A DNA stretch of 64,000 nt from Arcobacter sp. LA11 (GTDB lineage: Bacteria > Campylobacterota > Campylobacteria > Campylobacterales > Arcobacteraceae): positions 1 through 64,000 of the forward strand of contig NZ_BDIR01000003.1 in the NCBI RefSeq assembly GCF_001895145.1, written 5' to 3'. How positions within the stretch are numbered: the stretch's first letter is position 1; the number at the start of each line of letters is the position of its first letter. The position numbers and the translations under genes are program-made. Below are positions 47,302 through 57,230 of the stretch, piece after piece. A model generated the notes under the pieces. The model was not told the origin of the DNA, did no database searches, and saw nothing but the letters and a program-made list of their open reading frames with translations.

Positions 47302-49113
47302 ATGGCTAAAAAATATATTGATGTCATGGATACTACTTTTAGAGATGGATTTCAATCTGTCTTTGGAGGTAGAGTTTTAATGGATGATTTCTTTCCAGCT
47401 GTAGAAGCTGCGAAAGATGCTGGGATAACTCACTTTGAGTTTGGTGGAGGAGCAAGATTTCAATCTTTATTCTTCTACTTACAAGAAAATGCTTTTGAGA
47501 TGATGGACAGATTTAGAGAAATCGTAGGTCCTGACGCTAACTTACAAACACTAGCAAGAGGAATTAACACTGTTATGTTAGATACTGGTTCAAGAGAATT
47601 AGTTGAAATGCATGCTAAAATGTTTGCAAAACATGGTGTTACAACAATTAGAAACTTTGATGCATTAAATGATGTTCAGAATTTAGAATATTCTGCAGAA
47701 TGTATTAAAAAGTATGGATTGAATCATGAAGTAGTAGTTACTTTAATGGATTTACCACCAGGATGTGAAGGTGCACATGATGTTCCTTTTTATGAAAAAA
47801 CATTAAGACAAATTCTTGATAGTGGAGTTCCACATGATTCTATTTGTTTTAAAGATGCCTCAGGTACTTCTTCTCCACAAAAAGTTTTTGATACTATTAA
47901 GATGGCAAGAAAACTAGTTGGTGAAGATACACATATTAGATTACATACTCATGAAACAGCTGGGGTATCTGTTGCATGTTATCTTGCTGCATTAGATGCT
48001 GGAGCAGATGGTATTGATTTAGCTGCTGATCCAGTTTCAGGTGGAACTTCTCAACCAGATATTTTAACTATGATGCATGCTGTAAAAGGTATGAATTATG
48101 ATTTAGGTGGTTTAGAAATTGAAAAAGTTTTAAAATATCAAGAAGTTTTAAAACATCAATTAAAAGATTATTTTATGCCACCAGAGGCAACACAGGTATC
48201 TCCATTAATTCCTTTCTCACCTATGCCAGGTGGAGCTTTAACTGCTAATACTCAAATGATGAGAGATAATGGTACTTTAGATAAGTTCCCTGAAGTAATT
48301 AAAGCTATGAGAGAAGTAGTTGAAAGAGGTGGTTATGGAACTTCTGTAACTCCTGTATCTCAATTTTATTGGCAACAAGCATATGCAAACGTTATGTTTG
48401 GACCTTGGAAGCAAATTGCACCAGGTTATGGAAAAATGGTACTTGGATATTTTGGTAAAACTCCAGTAGAACCAGATTCTGAGATTGTTTCTTTAGCTGC
48501 AGAAAAGTTAAAGCTAGAACCAACTACTGAAAATCCATTAGATATTGCAGATAGAGATGAAAAGAAAACAATGTCTTATTGGGAAAATAGATTAAAAGAT
48601 GAAAATATTGAAACAACAGAAGAAAATATTTTTATAGCTGCTGCTTGTGATGAAAAAGGTATTGCTTTCTTAAAAGGTGATGGACCTTTAAGTGTAAGAA
48701 AATCTAATGATTCAACTTGTGAAAATGATAAAGAATGTAATTTAGGAGAAAATAAAGGTATGAGTAACGCAACTGGAAACTACACAGTAGTTGTAGATGG
48801 ACAAAAATTTAATGTAACTGTAGCAGAAGGAAATGCTGATATTCAAGTAACACCTGTAGCAGATGCAGCACCAGCTGCAGCTTCAAGTGCCCCTGCTGGT
48901 GGAGCAGAAATTCCTGCTACTGTTGCGGGTAATCTTTGGAAAATGAATGTAAAAGTTGGAGATAAAGTTGAAAAAGGTGACGTAGTTGCTATTTTAGAAG
49001 CTATGAAAATGGAAATTGATGTTGAAGCTCCTTGTTCTGGTACAGTTTCAGCTATTTTAGTTAATCCAAGTGATGCAGTTGAAGAAGGTCAAGCTTTAGC
49101 TACTATTAGCTAG
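47302..49113 (+). CDS. oadA: OadA, biotin-carrying alpha subunit of oxaloacetate decarboxylase (or pyruvate carboxylase B)
   Basis: Carboxyltransferase that moves CO2 between oxaloacetate and biotin. The N-terminal barrel shows DTTFRDGFQSVFGG (10-23), and metal-binding RLHTHETAG. An Ala/Pro linker leads to the biotinyl domain with EAMKM at 566-570 (biotin on Lys569). 603 residues. The alpha subunit also looks like PycB; neighbours oadG and oadB favour the Na+-pumping decarboxylase. Confidence 0.93.
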   Translation: MAKKYIDVMDTTFRDGFQSVFGGRVLMDDFFPAVEAAKDAGITHFEFGGGARFQSLFFYLQENAFEMMDRFREIVGPDANLQTLARGINTVMLDTGSRELVEMHAKMFAKHGVTTIRNFDALNDVQNLEYSAECIKKYGLNHEVVVTLMDLPPGCEGAHDVPFYEKTLRQILDSGVPHDSICFKDASGTSSPQKVFDTIKMARKLVGEDTHIRLHTHETAGVSVACYLAALDAGADGIDLAADPVSGGTSQPDILTMMHAVKGMNYDLGGLEIEKVLKYQEVLKHQLKDYFMPPEATQVSPLIPFSPMPGGALTANTQMMRDNGTLDKFPEVIKAMREVVERGGYGTSVTPVSQFYWQQAYANVMFGPWKQIAPGYGKMVLGYFGKTPVEPDSEIVSLAAEKLKLEPTTENPLDIADRDEKKTMSYWENRLKDENIETTEENIFIAAACDEKGIAFLKGDGPLSVRKSNDSTCENDKECNLGENKGMSNATGNYTVVVDGQKFNVTVAEGNADIQVTPVADAAPAAASSAPAGGAEIPATVAGNLWKMNVKVGDKVEKGDVVAILEAMKMEIDVEAPCSGTVSAILVNPSDAVEEGQALATIS

Positions 49114-49145
49114 TTAGATGAAATTAGGAATTCGGAGAATAATTA

Positions 49146-50465
49146 ATGAATAAAAAACTAATGGCATCAATGCTAATTATATTTTTTGCAATTTTTAGTT
49201 TAAATGCTTTTGCTTCAAGTAGTGCAGCAGAACCAATTAATACTGAGACTAAAGAATATGAATCAAAATCATTAGGCCAACTATTAAAGTCTTTTTATGA
49301 GACAACAGGTATTTATGCCTTTACAAATCCAAGAGACACGGTTATGACAGCTGAAGCTCACGCTGAAGATGCAAGACCTATGACTACATTCGAACAAACA
49401 TGGGGAAGATTAATCATGTTTATCGTGTGTTTAACTCTATTTTATTTAGCAATTGCTAAAGGATTTGAACCGTTATTACTTATGCCAATAGCATTTGGTG
49501 GTATTTTAGCTAATATTCCACTTGCTGGGATTGGTGGAGAAACGGGAATGCTTGGTATTATTTATAATATGGGTATTGCCAATGGATTTTTTCCTTTACT
49601 TATCTTTATGGGTGTTGGGGCAATGACAGATTTTACACCGTTACTTGCAAATCCTAAATCAGCAATTCTAGGTGGAGCTGCACAATTTGGAATCTTTGGT
49701 TCTTTAGTAGGTGCAGTTGCTATTGGATTTGATTTACAATCTGCATCAGCTATATCTATTATTGGTGGAGCTGATGGACCAACATCAATTTTTATTGCAA
49801 ATAGACTTGCCCCTGAATTATTAGGTGCAATTGCTGTTGCAGCTTATTCTTATATGGCCTTAGTTCCAGTTATTCAACCTCCAATTATGAGAGCATTAAC
49901 AACTGAAGCTGAAAGAAAAATTAAAATGCCAAAATTAAGAAAGGTTAACAAACTAGAAAACTTAATGTTACCGATTGTTATTTTATTCTTAGCAATTTTA
50001 TTTTTACCAGAATCTACTCCTCTTATTGGAGCTTTTGCTTTAGGTAATTTCTTTAAGCAATCAGGTGCAGTTGAAAGACTTTCTGATACTATGCAGAATT
50101 CATTAATCAATATTGTAACTATTTTCCTAGGATTAGGAGTTGGTTCAAAGCTAGCAGCTGATAAATTTTTAGTTGTAGATACTTTAGGTATTATGATTAT
50201 TGGTCTATTAGCATTCTCAGCAGGTACTGCAGCAGGTGTTATTATGGCAAAAATTATGAATAAGTTTGCATCAGAAGAAAACAAGATTAATCCACTTATC
50301 GGTGCAGCTGGGGTATCAGCGGTTCCTATGGCAGCAAGAGTTGTGAGTAAAGTTGGACAAGAGTATGACAAATCAAATGTGTTATTAATGCATGCGATGG
50401 GTCCAAATGTTGCTGGAGTTATCGGTTCTGCCGTTGCTGCTGGTGTACTTTTATCAATATTTTAA
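49146..50465 (+). CDS. oadB: OadB, membrane beta subunit of Na+-pumping decarboxylase
   Basis: Decarboxylates carboxybiotin and pumps Na+ out. Typical OadB motifs: [35 protein letters not shown] around residue 205, and the C-terminal [14 protein letters not shown] and [18 protein letters not shown]. About nine or more membrane helices. 439 residues with about 90 extra at the N-terminus, including a signal-like helix, compared with the shortest relatives. The ribosome site is CGGAGAATA. Confidence 0.95.
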   Translation: MNKKLMASMLIIFFAIFSLNAFASSSAAEPINTETKEYESKSLGQLLKSFYETTGIYAFTNPRDTVMTAEAHAEDARPMTTFEQTWGRLIMFIVCLTLFYLAIAKGFEPLLLMPIAFGGILANIPLAGIGGETGMLGIIYNMGIANGFFPLLIFMGVGAMTDFTPLLANPKSAILGGAAQFGIFGSLVGAVAIGFDLQSASAISIIGGADGPTSIFIANRLAPELLGAIAVAAYSYMALVPVIQPPIMRALTTEAERKIKMPKLRKVNKLENLMLPIVILFLAILFLPESTPLIGAFALGNFFKQSGAVERLSDTMQNSLINIVTIFLGLGVGSKLAADKFLVVDTLGIMIIGLLAFSAGTAAGVIMAKIMNKFASEENKINPLIGAAGVSAVPMAARVVSKVGQEYDKSNVLLMHAMGPNVAGVIGSAVAAGVLLSIF

Positions 50466-50490
50466 TTAAATTAGTAGGGAATATAAAAAA

Positions 50491-52068
50491 ATGTCTGAAA
50501 TTAAAGACTCACTTGGCCTAGAAAATGTAGGTACAGTGTACAGAAATCTAGATGTAGATACATTAATTCAACATGCAGTTGAAAATGAAGGTGCAAAAGT
50601 ATCTTCAACTGGTGCACTTATGATTGATACTGGTATTTTTACTGGTAGAAGTCCTAAAGATAAATTTTTTGTTAATCAAGATCCATCAAATAAGTATATT
50701 GCTTGGGGAGATATTAATAGAAAAGTTTCAAAAGATGTATATGAAGATTTAGAAATTACATCTAAAAAACAATTAAGTAACAAAGATTTATATGTTACTG
50801 ATGTATATTGTGGTGCATCTTTAGATAGTAGAAAATCTGTTAGATTTATTACTGAAGTTGCATGGCAGGCTAACTTTATTCAGAATATGTTTATTGTTCC
50901 AAAAGAAGAAGATTTAGAAAACTTCGAACCAGAGTTTACAATTTATAATGCTTGTAAAACTGTAGATATGGCTTATGCAAGTCATAAACTGCATTCAGAA
51001 GTTTATGTTGTATTTAATGTAGAAGATAATACAGCTCTTATTGGTGGTACTTGGTATGCTGGTGAGATGAAAAAAGGTGTTTTCTCTATGATGAATTATT
51101 GGTTACCTTTAGAAGGTAAGTTAGCAATGCATTGTTCAGCAAACATTGGTAAAGATGGAGATACGGCTCTATTCTTTGGTCTTTCGGGAACAGGGAAAAC
51201 TACACTTTCTACTGATCCAAACAGGTCATTAATTGGTGATGATGAGCATGGTTGGGATGATAATGGAATCTTCAATTTTGAAGGTGGATGTTATGCAAAA
51301 GTAATTAACCTTGATGGTGAATCTGAACCAGATATTTTTAATGCTATTAAAAAAGGTGCAATATTAGAAAATGTTGTTGCTGATGAAAATGGTGTTGTTG
51401 ATTATACAGATGGTTCAAAAACTGAAAATACAAGGGTTTCTTATCCTTTAGATCATATTCCAAATCATACTCCAGATATGAAAGGTGGTCATCCAACAAA
51501 TATCATCTTTTTATGTGCTGATGCCTTTGGTGTTTTACCTCCTGTTGCTAAATTATCTAAACAGCAAGCAATGTATTACTTTTTAAGTGGTTATACTGCA
51601 AAAGTTGCGGGAACTGAAAGAGGAATTACTGAACCAGTAGCTACATTCTCTTCTTGTTTTGGTGAAGCATTTTTACCGTTAAATCCGACAGTTTATGCTT
51701 CTTTACTTGGAGAAAAAATTGATAAACACAATGTAAATGTTTATTTAGTTAATACTGGATGGACTGGTGGTCCTTACGGTGTTGGTTCAAGAATGAGTAT
51801 AAAAAATACAAGAGCTTGTATTAATGGAATCTTAGATGGTTCTATTAATGGTTCTGAGTTTGAAAAATTACCTGTATTTAATCTTCAGATACCAAAAACA
51901 TTAAATGGTGTTGAGACTTCTGTATTAAACCCAAGAAATACTTGGGAAGATAAAGATGCATATGATGAAACTTCTCAGAAGTTAGCTAGTATGTATATTA
52001 AAAACTTTAAAAAGTATTTAACTTTAGAAAGTGATTATGACTTTACATCAGCAGGGCCTAAACTATAA
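50491..52068 (+). CDS. pckA: ATP-dependent PEP carboxykinase
   Basis: Converts oxaloacetate to phosphoenolpyruvate. The kinase P-loop [13 protein letters not shown] lies near residue 230-242, with the lead-in [16 protein letters not shown], substrate-binding [10 protein letters not shown] near 50, and [19 protein letters not shown]. 525 residues. Last gene of the oad run, ended by a clear rho-independent terminator. With OadGAB it controls the fate of oxaloacetate. Confidence 0.97.
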   Translation: MSEIKDSLGLENVGTVYRNLDVDTLIQHAVENEGAKVSSTGALMIDTGIFTGRSPKDKFFVNQDPSNKYIAWGDINRKVSKDVYEDLEITSKKQLSNKDLYVTDVYCGASLDSRKSVRFITEVAWQANFIQNMFIVPKEEDLENFEPEFTIYNACKTVDMAYASHKLHSEVYVVFNVEDNTALIGGTWYAGEMKKGVFSMMNYWLPLEGKLAMHCSANIGKDGDTALFFGLSGTGKTTLSTDPNRSLIGDDEHGWDDNGIFNFEGGCYAKVINLDGESEPDIFNAIKKGAILENVVADENGVVDYTDGSKTENTRVSYPLDHIPNHTPDMKGGHPTNIIFLCADAFGVLPPVAKLSKQQAMYYFLSGYTAKVAGTERGITEPVATFSSCFGEAFLPLNPTVYASLLGEKIDKHNVNVYLVNTGWTGGPYGVGSRMSIKNTRACINGILDGSINGSEFEKLPVFNLQIPKTLNGVETSVLNPRNTWEDKDAYDETSQKLASMYIKNFKKYLTLESDYDFTSAGPKL

Positions 52069-52086
52069 AATTCAATAGTTTTAAAT

Positions 52087-52120
52087 AAAAAAAGGAGTGA
52101 AGAAATTCACTCCTTTTTTT
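52087..52120 (+). terminator. Rho-independent terminator after pckA
   Basis: Stem GGAGTGAA (52094-52101), loop GAAA, and TTCACTCC (52106-52113), followed by seven T. Seven A precede the stem, so it can also work for transcripts from the right (ribBA). Confidence 0.93.
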
Positions 52121-52171
52121 ATTTTGATAATAAACTATTAAGATAGTTTAAAACTACCCTACTCTAGATTT

Positions 52172-53203
52172 TTAACATTCTATTTGTATTTCTTCAATTA
52201 TTTCCAGACCAAAACCATTAAGTCCAACAAATGAATGTTTCCCTCCACTTGTCATTAATTTAATTTTCTTTACATTAAGAGTATTTAATATTTGTGCTCC
52301 AATACCATAATCTCTTTGAGATTCTTTATGTGCCATATCTTCATTTAAAAATATTAATAATCCGCCTTTTGATTGTAAGAAGTTGATTGTTTTTAACATT
52401 GAATGAAGTTTTTCATCGTTTAAAAATAATTTGATATCAGGAATTACTGTATGAAACTTTACATGTGTAACCTCTGAATGCTTACCAAATTGTATTGCTG
52501 TATGAATATGTCCAATATGATCTTTAAACTCTTTTTTTATTACATTTGTTCCAAAGAATTTATTATCAACACTTGAAATTTCATTTACTAAGTTTTCATG
52601 AGATAGTCGATATTCTACCAAATCAGATATATAAATTTGTTTTAGATTATGTTTTTGAGCAAAAATATCTAAATCATCACGTCTTGCCATTGTTCCATCT
52701 TCTTTCATAATTTCACAAATAACTGCTTCTCCATTTAATCCTGCTAGTTTACATAAATCAACAGAACCTTCTGTGTGTCCAGTTCTAACCAAAACACCAC
52801 CATCTTTTGCAATTAACGGAAATATATGTCCTGGACGTACTAATTCTTGTGCTTTTGAGATTGGATTTGCTAAAATTTTAATGGTATCATCTCTCTCACC
52901 TGCACTAATTCCAGTTGCAGCATCTGCGGCATCAACAGAAACAGTAAATGCAGTCTCGTATGAGGATGTATTAGATGCAACCATTGGATTTAATTCTAAT
53001 TTATCTGCTGTTTCTTTCGTAACAGATACACAAACTAAACCTTTTGCATGTGTAACCATAAAATTAACTTTTTCTGGTGTACTTAAAGGTGCTGCATAAA
53101 CTAAATCACCTTCATTTTCCCTATCTTCATCATCAAGCATAATAACCATATTGCCTTTTTGAATTTCTTCAATTGCTTCTTTTACTCTTTGTATTGCATT
53201 CAT
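52172..53203 (-). CDS. ribB: RibBA-type protein, active RibB domain with degraded GTP cyclohydrolase II domain
   Basis: 3,4-dihydroxy-2-butanone-4-phosphate synthase for riboflavin. The N-terminal domain has DDEDRENEGDL (about 24-34) and HTEGSVDLCKLAG, both active-site stretches. The C-terminal half has the outline of GTP cyclohydrolase II but lacks the three zinc Cys and the EGRGIG motif; it keeps RDYGIGAQIL. Such hybrids are normal in Helicobacter and Campylobacter, which carry a separate RibA. The ATG at 53203 (MNAIQRV) is the start, as the longer frame has a non-conserved lead. 343 residues. Confidence 0.9.
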   Translation of the reverse strand: MNAIQRVKEAIEEIQKGNMVIMLDDEDRENEGDLVYAAPLSTPEKVNFMVTHAKGLVCVSVTKETADKLELNPMVASNTSSYETAFTVSVDAADAATGISAGERDDTIKILANPISKAQELVRPGHIFPLIAKDGGVLVRTGHTEGSVDLCKLAGLNGEAVICEIMKEDGTMARRDDLDIFAQKHNLKQIYISDLVEYRLSHENLVNEISSVDNKFFGTNVIKKEFKDHIGHIHTAIQFGKHSEVTHVKFHTVIPDIKLFLNDEKLHSMLKTINFLQSKGGLLIFLNEDMAHKESQRDYGIGAQILNTLNVKKIKLMTSGGKHSFVGLNGFGLEIIEEIQIEC

Positions 53204-53277
53204 TTTTCTACTTTTTAATAATTTTTTTAGTATTTGAGATATTATATCGAAAATTTGTAAATTTATTCCAAAAACCC

Positions 53278-53306
53278 TTGACAAGATATACATTTTTTAC
53301 TATAAT
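53278..53306 (+). promoter_or_regulatory. Consensus sigma-70 promoter of the tRNA cluster
   Basis: Perfect TTGACA (53278-53283), 17-base spacer, perfect TATAAT (53301-53306). Transcription should begin near 53313, about 11 bases before tRNA-Gln. This is the best promoter in the window. Confidence 0.9.
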
Positions 53307-53323
53307 TTCGGCACTTAAATTGT

Positions 53324-53398
53324 TGGGGTATCGCCAAGTGGTAAGGCAACGGCTTTTGGTGCCGTCATTCGTAGGTTCGAATCCTACTACCCCATCCA
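53324..53398 (+). tRNA. tRNA-Gln (TTG)
   Basis: Full cloverleaf with encoded CCA; acceptor TGGGGTA pairs with TACCCCA, anticodon TTG at 53356-53358 in loop TTTTGGT. First gene of a four-tRNA cluster. Confidence 0.95.
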
Positions 53399-53415
53399 TT
53401 TTAAGTATCACCGGA

Positions 53416-53492
<77 letters not shown>

Positions 53493-53512
53493 ATCAAAGT
53501 ATGATGTCTTAT

Positions 53513-53589
53513 GTCAAGGTAGCTCAGCTGGCTAGAGCGCTGGTCTCATAAGCCGGAGGTCGAGAGTTCAAGTCTCTCTCTTGACACCA
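53513..53589 (+). tRNA. tRNA-Met (CAT), elongator type
   Basis: Cloverleaf with anticodon CAT at 53547-53549 in loop CTCATAA and encoded CCA. It lacks the initiator marks. A CAT anticodon could also be lysidine-modified tRNA-Ile2, which I cannot rule out by eye. Confidence 0.88.
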
Positions 53590-53675
53590 TACTTTCTTGA
53601 TCATCTTGATCAAAAACTCATAAAATAATTTTTCATTATGTTTTTAAATCAAAGTGTAAGATTATTTTGTTGTGT

Positions 53676-53752
53676 GCTGATGTAGCTCAGTTGGCTAGAG
53701 CAGCTGATTTGTAATCAGCAGGTCGGGGGTTCAACTCCCTTCATCAGCTCCA
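53676..53752 (+). tRNA. tRNA-Thr (TGT)
   Basis: Anticodon TGT at 53710-53712 in loop TTTGTAA, stem GCTGA/TCAGC, acceptor GCTGATG with TCATCAGC, CCA encoded. It is 86 bases beyond the third tRNA and likely in the same transcript. Confidence 0.95.
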
Positions 53753-53849
53753 TTTGCGAAATAAAAATGAAATAGAACAAATTAATAAATTTGAATATGT
53801 TTTTTCTTGTATAAATCTCTTAACTCTTTATCGTTCTATTTCTTTTTTA

Positions 53850-54161
53850 TTAAAAAAAACTTTTATATGTATGTGCAGGGACTTTTCTCAAAAAGAAAAT
53901 TATTTTATATGGCTTTTTATCAATCTTTACAGTTGTTTCTTTTTTTAGGAAGGGAAATCTTTTTGTTTTAATTATATTGTTTTTTTTATTCATTAAATGA
54001 AAGCTATATAAACCACATTTATTTCTGCTATTACTAATGCAAGATATTTTTGCTTCTTTTTTTTCTGTATCATACTGAACTTGTAAATCAATTGTATAAC
54101 TTACGGGATGAGCATTTATATACAAAGTTATACATAATAGACTTAATAGTATTTTTTTCAT
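53850..54161 (-). CDS. Small secreted protein, last gene of the NicO module
   Basis: 103 residues. Signal peptide then a mature start after INA that would expose an N-terminal His (HPVSYTIDL). Two Cys lie in the middle (ISCISNSRNKCGLY). The start is ATG at 54161, overlapping the DUF1007-like stop as ATGA; a longer frame from 54179 exists but the overlap favours the shorter one. Unknown family. The protein may bind metal by its N-terminal His, by analogy with its upstream neighbour. Confidence 0.7.
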   Translation of the reverse strand: MKKILLSLLCITLYINAHPVSYTIDLQVQYDTEKKEAKISCISNSRNKCGLYSFHLMNKKNNIIKTKRFPFLKKETTVKIDKKPYKIIFFLRKVPAHTYKSFF

Positions 54162-54643
54162 TTTGTTACTCCTATACAATAATCATATTCACTTTTTTGT
54201 ACTTCAAGTTTTTTCGCAGAGCTTATTTCAATCAATTTATATGCCATATATAATTTTTCATCAATAGTACACATAGTAAAGACATTATTTAATTTTATAT
54301 CTATATCAAAAGAAAGACTAATTCTTTTATCATTGTTTTGGTTTATTTGAATATTTTTTGGCTCAATTTTTATTTCATCTTCTAATGTTAGAAAAATATT
54401 ATAATTATTTTCTTTTAATTTGGAAAAATGTGTTTTAATGAAAGCATTTTTCTCATTTTTATCAAAAATTTTGTTTTTATTTTTATCAAAGTCAAACAAT
54501 AATACCCTTGAATTTAATCTATCAAAAATCCATTCATTTTTTATTTTATCTTCTTTTATTATGATTTTTGAATCTAGAAAGAAGTGGGGATGAGCATAGA
54601 TTATTTCTATACAAATAAAAAAAATTAAAAATATTTTTTTCAT
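54158..54643 (-). CDS. DUF1007-family secreted protein
   Basis: 161 residues with signal peptide (about 1-16). The mature end HPHFFLDSKI is the DUF1007 signature, with His at or near the new N-terminus. An EF-hand-like stretch (DFDKNKNKIFDKNE, about 52-65) suggests calcium or other metal binding. DUF1007 genes commonly lie beside NicO-type transporters and are presumed to feed metal to them. It overlaps both neighbours by four bases (ATGA). Confidence 0.85.
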   Translation of the reverse strand: MKKIFLIFFICIEIIYAHPHFFLDSKIIIKEDKIKNEWIFDRLNSRVLLFDFDKNKNKIFDKNEKNAFIKTHFSKLKENNYNIFLTLEDEIKIEPKNIQINQNNDKRISLSFDIDIKLNNVFTMCTIDEKLYMAYKLIEISSAKKLEVQKSEYDYCIGVTK

Positions 54644-55368
54644 ACTAATAAAAATACTCCTAATATAAATAACAAAATTATCGCTGAATAAGTTAACAAA
54701 TTCATATAGACTTTATAATTTTGATATCTAGAATTTTTAACTTGTGTAGCCACAATTGCTGCAACTGATATGGTAATTCCCATACCTATACTCATAGCAA
54801 CGGCACTTAATATTCCTAAAGAAATGTAGCCTAATATCATAGAGAATAGAACAATAGTCATTACTCCTGGACAAGGTACAATGCCAATTGAAAATGTTAC
54901 TGCAAATAAATTTTTAGTTTGAAGTCGTTGAATCTTTTCTTCTTCATTTTTATCTGTTATTACTTCATATAACAAATATAATGCAATAAAAATAATAAAT
55001 ATTGCTGATATTTTATACATATTTGTATTTATTTCTTGAAAATGTTTTGTAATAGAGTTTTGAAGAAATATATATAATAGTCCTGTAATACAAAGTGCAG
55101 AGAAAGTATGGATAATAGAGGTTAAAAAACCTGCTTTAAAAGCTTCTTTGATTTTTGCTTCTTTAGCTAAAAAGTAACTTGCAATTACTAACTTTCCATG
55201 TCCAGGACCTAAGGCGTGAACTAAGCCGTAAATAAAAGAAACAGCTAATATGTAGAAAAAAATAATAGATTCACCCATTTCTAATCTATCAAAATAATTA
55301 GATATTTTAATATTTAATATTTGTTGTGTCTGGACAACAAAATTTAAGAAACTCTGATATATACTCAT
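54640..55368 (-). CDS. NicO-type nickel/cobalt membrane transporter
   Basis: 242-residue inner-membrane protein with about six helices. The signature VHALGPGHGKLVIASYFL (about residues 50-67) and IVPCPGVMTIVL identify the NicO (RcnA-like) family. Direction of transport is not set by sequence; relatives both import and export Ni or Co. It overlaps the diheme lipoprotein and the DUF1007 gene by four bases each (ATGA). First helix group begins near residue 33. Confidence 0.9.
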   Translation of the reverse strand: MSIYQSFLNFVVQTQQILNIKISNYFDRLEMGESIIFFYILAVSFIYGLVHALGPGHGKLVIASYFLAKEAKIKEAFKAGFLTSIIHTFSALCITGLLYIFLQNSITKHFQEINTNMYKISAIFIIFIALYLLYEVITDKNEEEKIQRLQTKNLFAVTFSIGIVPCPGVMTIVLFSMILGYISLGILSAVAMSIGMGITISVAAIVATQVKNSRYQNYKVYMNLLTYSAIILLFILGVFLLV

Positions 55369-57122
55369 TTTTCAACTATCTTTTGCAAATGTGTCATTTG
55401 ACCTGGTTTAATAATTTTATGAACGTTATTAGTAGGTTTTATGTGTGGATCTCGTCCATAGATAAAACTTTGTTCTTCAACAATTATTTTATATGCTTTG
55501 TTAAGTTCTAATGCTCTTTTAGAAGTTGGTAGAATTAAATATGATATATCTTTTCTGATTTTATCAAGTTCTTTTTCTTTAAATTTCCATTTTTGTTCTA
55601 TTATTTTATTTGGGTTCTCTAATTTAGATATTAAATCTTTTTCTATATTTTTTTTATTCGTTTCCCAATTTTTAATAAAAAATTTGTCTACTATTTCTTT
55701 ATTCATTCTGAATTCATCACCTGCACTATTCTCTTTTAAATACTTAACATATTCTGTTTCATCATTTAAAAGTTTTTTATCAGCGATATTTCTAATTCCT
55801 TTTTGTGTCCAATGATACCAGCCATAAGCAAGATTATTTTTTTCGAATTTTCTTTTGAAAACAAAAGTTGAGTCTGTAATTGCTCCTATATTACTATGGC
55901 AACCCATACAAAATACAGTTTCTTCATAATTTTGTGGTCTTAAATTACCATTTATATCTTCAATAAAACCTTGATAGTACCATCCTCTTTTATTACTAAG
56001 TCCTGTTTCCATATTGCCAACATATATATCTGTTCTATCAGGAAAATCGCGTTTCTCTTTTAATTCAGCAAATCCTAAATTTGATAGTTGTGAGTATGTA
56101 TTCCAATTGGTTTTTTTACCATATCTTAGCTCCTTCATTCGTGAAGACATTTTAATATTTTTATTCTCATCTATATCAATATATCTTACTGAATGGATAA
56201 ATTCTGTGCCTACAGGGTATAAGCCAGGTGCTATTTTTTCAATATTATCTATTTGAAGTTTCTTTGCTTCACCTACATATGACATGGAAAAATTCTTTTG
56301 TTTCATAGTTTTCATATCAAGCGTTGGTTTTTTCCAATTAAATACAATTTTTGAACTTATATCAATTTTTCCATTTTGATTAAGGTCTACACCAAAATCT
56401 TTTTCATTTACTTTTTCAATATTAATATCTTTTTGTTTTATTAGTGATTCTATTATCGAGAGATTTATTTTATAAATTTCTTTATCAAACTCTCCCTTTT
56501 CATTATTTTGATAAACTTTTGAAAGTCTTATTAAAACATCATCAGTACTTCCATTTGTTGGCCAAAATGTTCCTAAGAAAGGATAGTATGCAAATGCTCT
56601 CCATCCTGTGTACTCTCCTTTTGAATTTTTATCAAAGCCTTCTTCATCAAAATTAAAATGTACATCTGGAATATAACCATCCCATTTCCCATTATTATTA
56701 AAATCCCATTCTTTTGATAAGTTTTTTAATTTAGACTCTAGAATAATTTTATTATTTGAATCTTTATAGTTATTTTCTCTTATGTAGTTTAAAATTGCTA
56801 TATCATCAATTTTTGATACTTCTTTAGTTCTATCTTTAAAAAGATTAATCCATGGGTTTTTTAATGCTATTTCAGGAAAATCATATGCTTCTTGTAAATC
56901 TTCATCCTGCATAGTAAAATTAGGAATTTTATTTTTTGTATGACAAGAATAACATGGATTGTGTAGTATATTTTTATTTAGTTCATTTTCTGTTTTTGTA
57001 TAACATTGACTTGAAATATAGGCAGTTTTATTATATAGCTTCTTAGTTTTTAAATCTATTGAACAGGCAGATGTAGTTAAAAGTAATATTAAAAGTATTT
57101 GTTTATAGTCTGTATTTTTCAT
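55365..57122 (-). CDS. Diheme c-type cytochrome lipoprotein, unknown role
   Basis: 585 residues. The N-terminus is a signal peptide with lipobox TSAC (17-20). Two c-type heme sites, CYSCH (57-61) and CMGCH (405-409), lie far apart. Calcium-loop-like segments occur at DFNNNGKWDG (140-149) and DLNQNGKID (246-254). No family I can name; it is not a short cytochrome, nor a CcpA peroxidase by motif. It starts a four-gene unit with NicO, overlapping it by four bases, which hints at redox-linked metal handling in the periplasm. Confidence 0.85.
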   Translation of the reverse strand: MKNTDYKQILLILLLTTSACSIDLKTKKLYNKTAYISSQCYTKTENELNKNILHNPCYSCHTKNKIPNFTMQDEDLQEAYDFPEIALKNPWINLFKDRTKEVSKIDDIAILNYIRENNYKDSNNKIILESKLKNLSKEWDFNNNGKWDGYIPDVHFNFDEEGFDKNSKGEYTGWRAFAYYPFLGTFWPTNGSTDDVLIRLSKVYQNNEKGEFDKEIYKINLSIIESLIKQKDINIEKVNEKDFGVDLNQNGKIDISSKIVFNWKKPTLDMKTMKQKNFSMSYVGEAKKLQIDNIEKIAPGLYPVGTEFIHSVRYIDIDENKNIKMSSRMKELRYGKKTNWNTYSQLSNLGFAELKEKRDFPDRTDIYVGNMETGLSNKRGWYYQGFIEDINGNLRPQNYEETVFCMGCHSNIGAITDSTFVFKRKFEKNNLAYGWYHWTQKGIRNIADKKLLNDETEYVKYLKENSAGDEFRMNKEIVDKFFIKNWETNKKNIEKDLISKLENPNKIIEQKWKFKEKELDKIRKDISYLILPTSKRALELNKAYKIIVEEQSFIYGRDPHIKPTNNVHKIIKPGQMTHLQKIVEK

Positions 57123-57152
57123 TTATAATCCATTGTTTAATGAGTGTGATGA

Positions 57153-57199
57153 ATTATAAAATTGTTTAGTTACATTATGATAACAAGAAAGGTTATCAT
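57153..57199 (-). promoter_or_regulatory. Promoter -10 box and inverted-repeat operator before the diheme-NicO module
   Basis: On the minus strand TATAAT at 57158-57153 lies 30 bases before the diheme ATG. An inverted repeat ATGATAAC-N7-GTTATCAT (57177-57199) covers the -35 region. The half-sites resemble those of Fur-type regulators (GATAAT-like), but I cannot assign a regulator. It might also serve as terminator of the histidine kinase gene. Confidence 0.45.
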
Positions 57200-57230
57200 T
57201 AATATCATAAGTTTTTAATAGTTTAGCTTT

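Noticed and set aside
52172-53203. Degraded GTP cyclohydrolase II half as a new pseudoenzyme
   Set aside because: Hybrid RibB proteins with this half are already known in Helicobacter and Campylobacter.
53597-53613. Tandem TTGATCA copies between tRNA-Met and tRNA-Thr
   Set aside because: Can form a 6-bp stem but no T-run follows, and the tRNA-Thr gene lies beyond; not a convincing terminator or repeat family.
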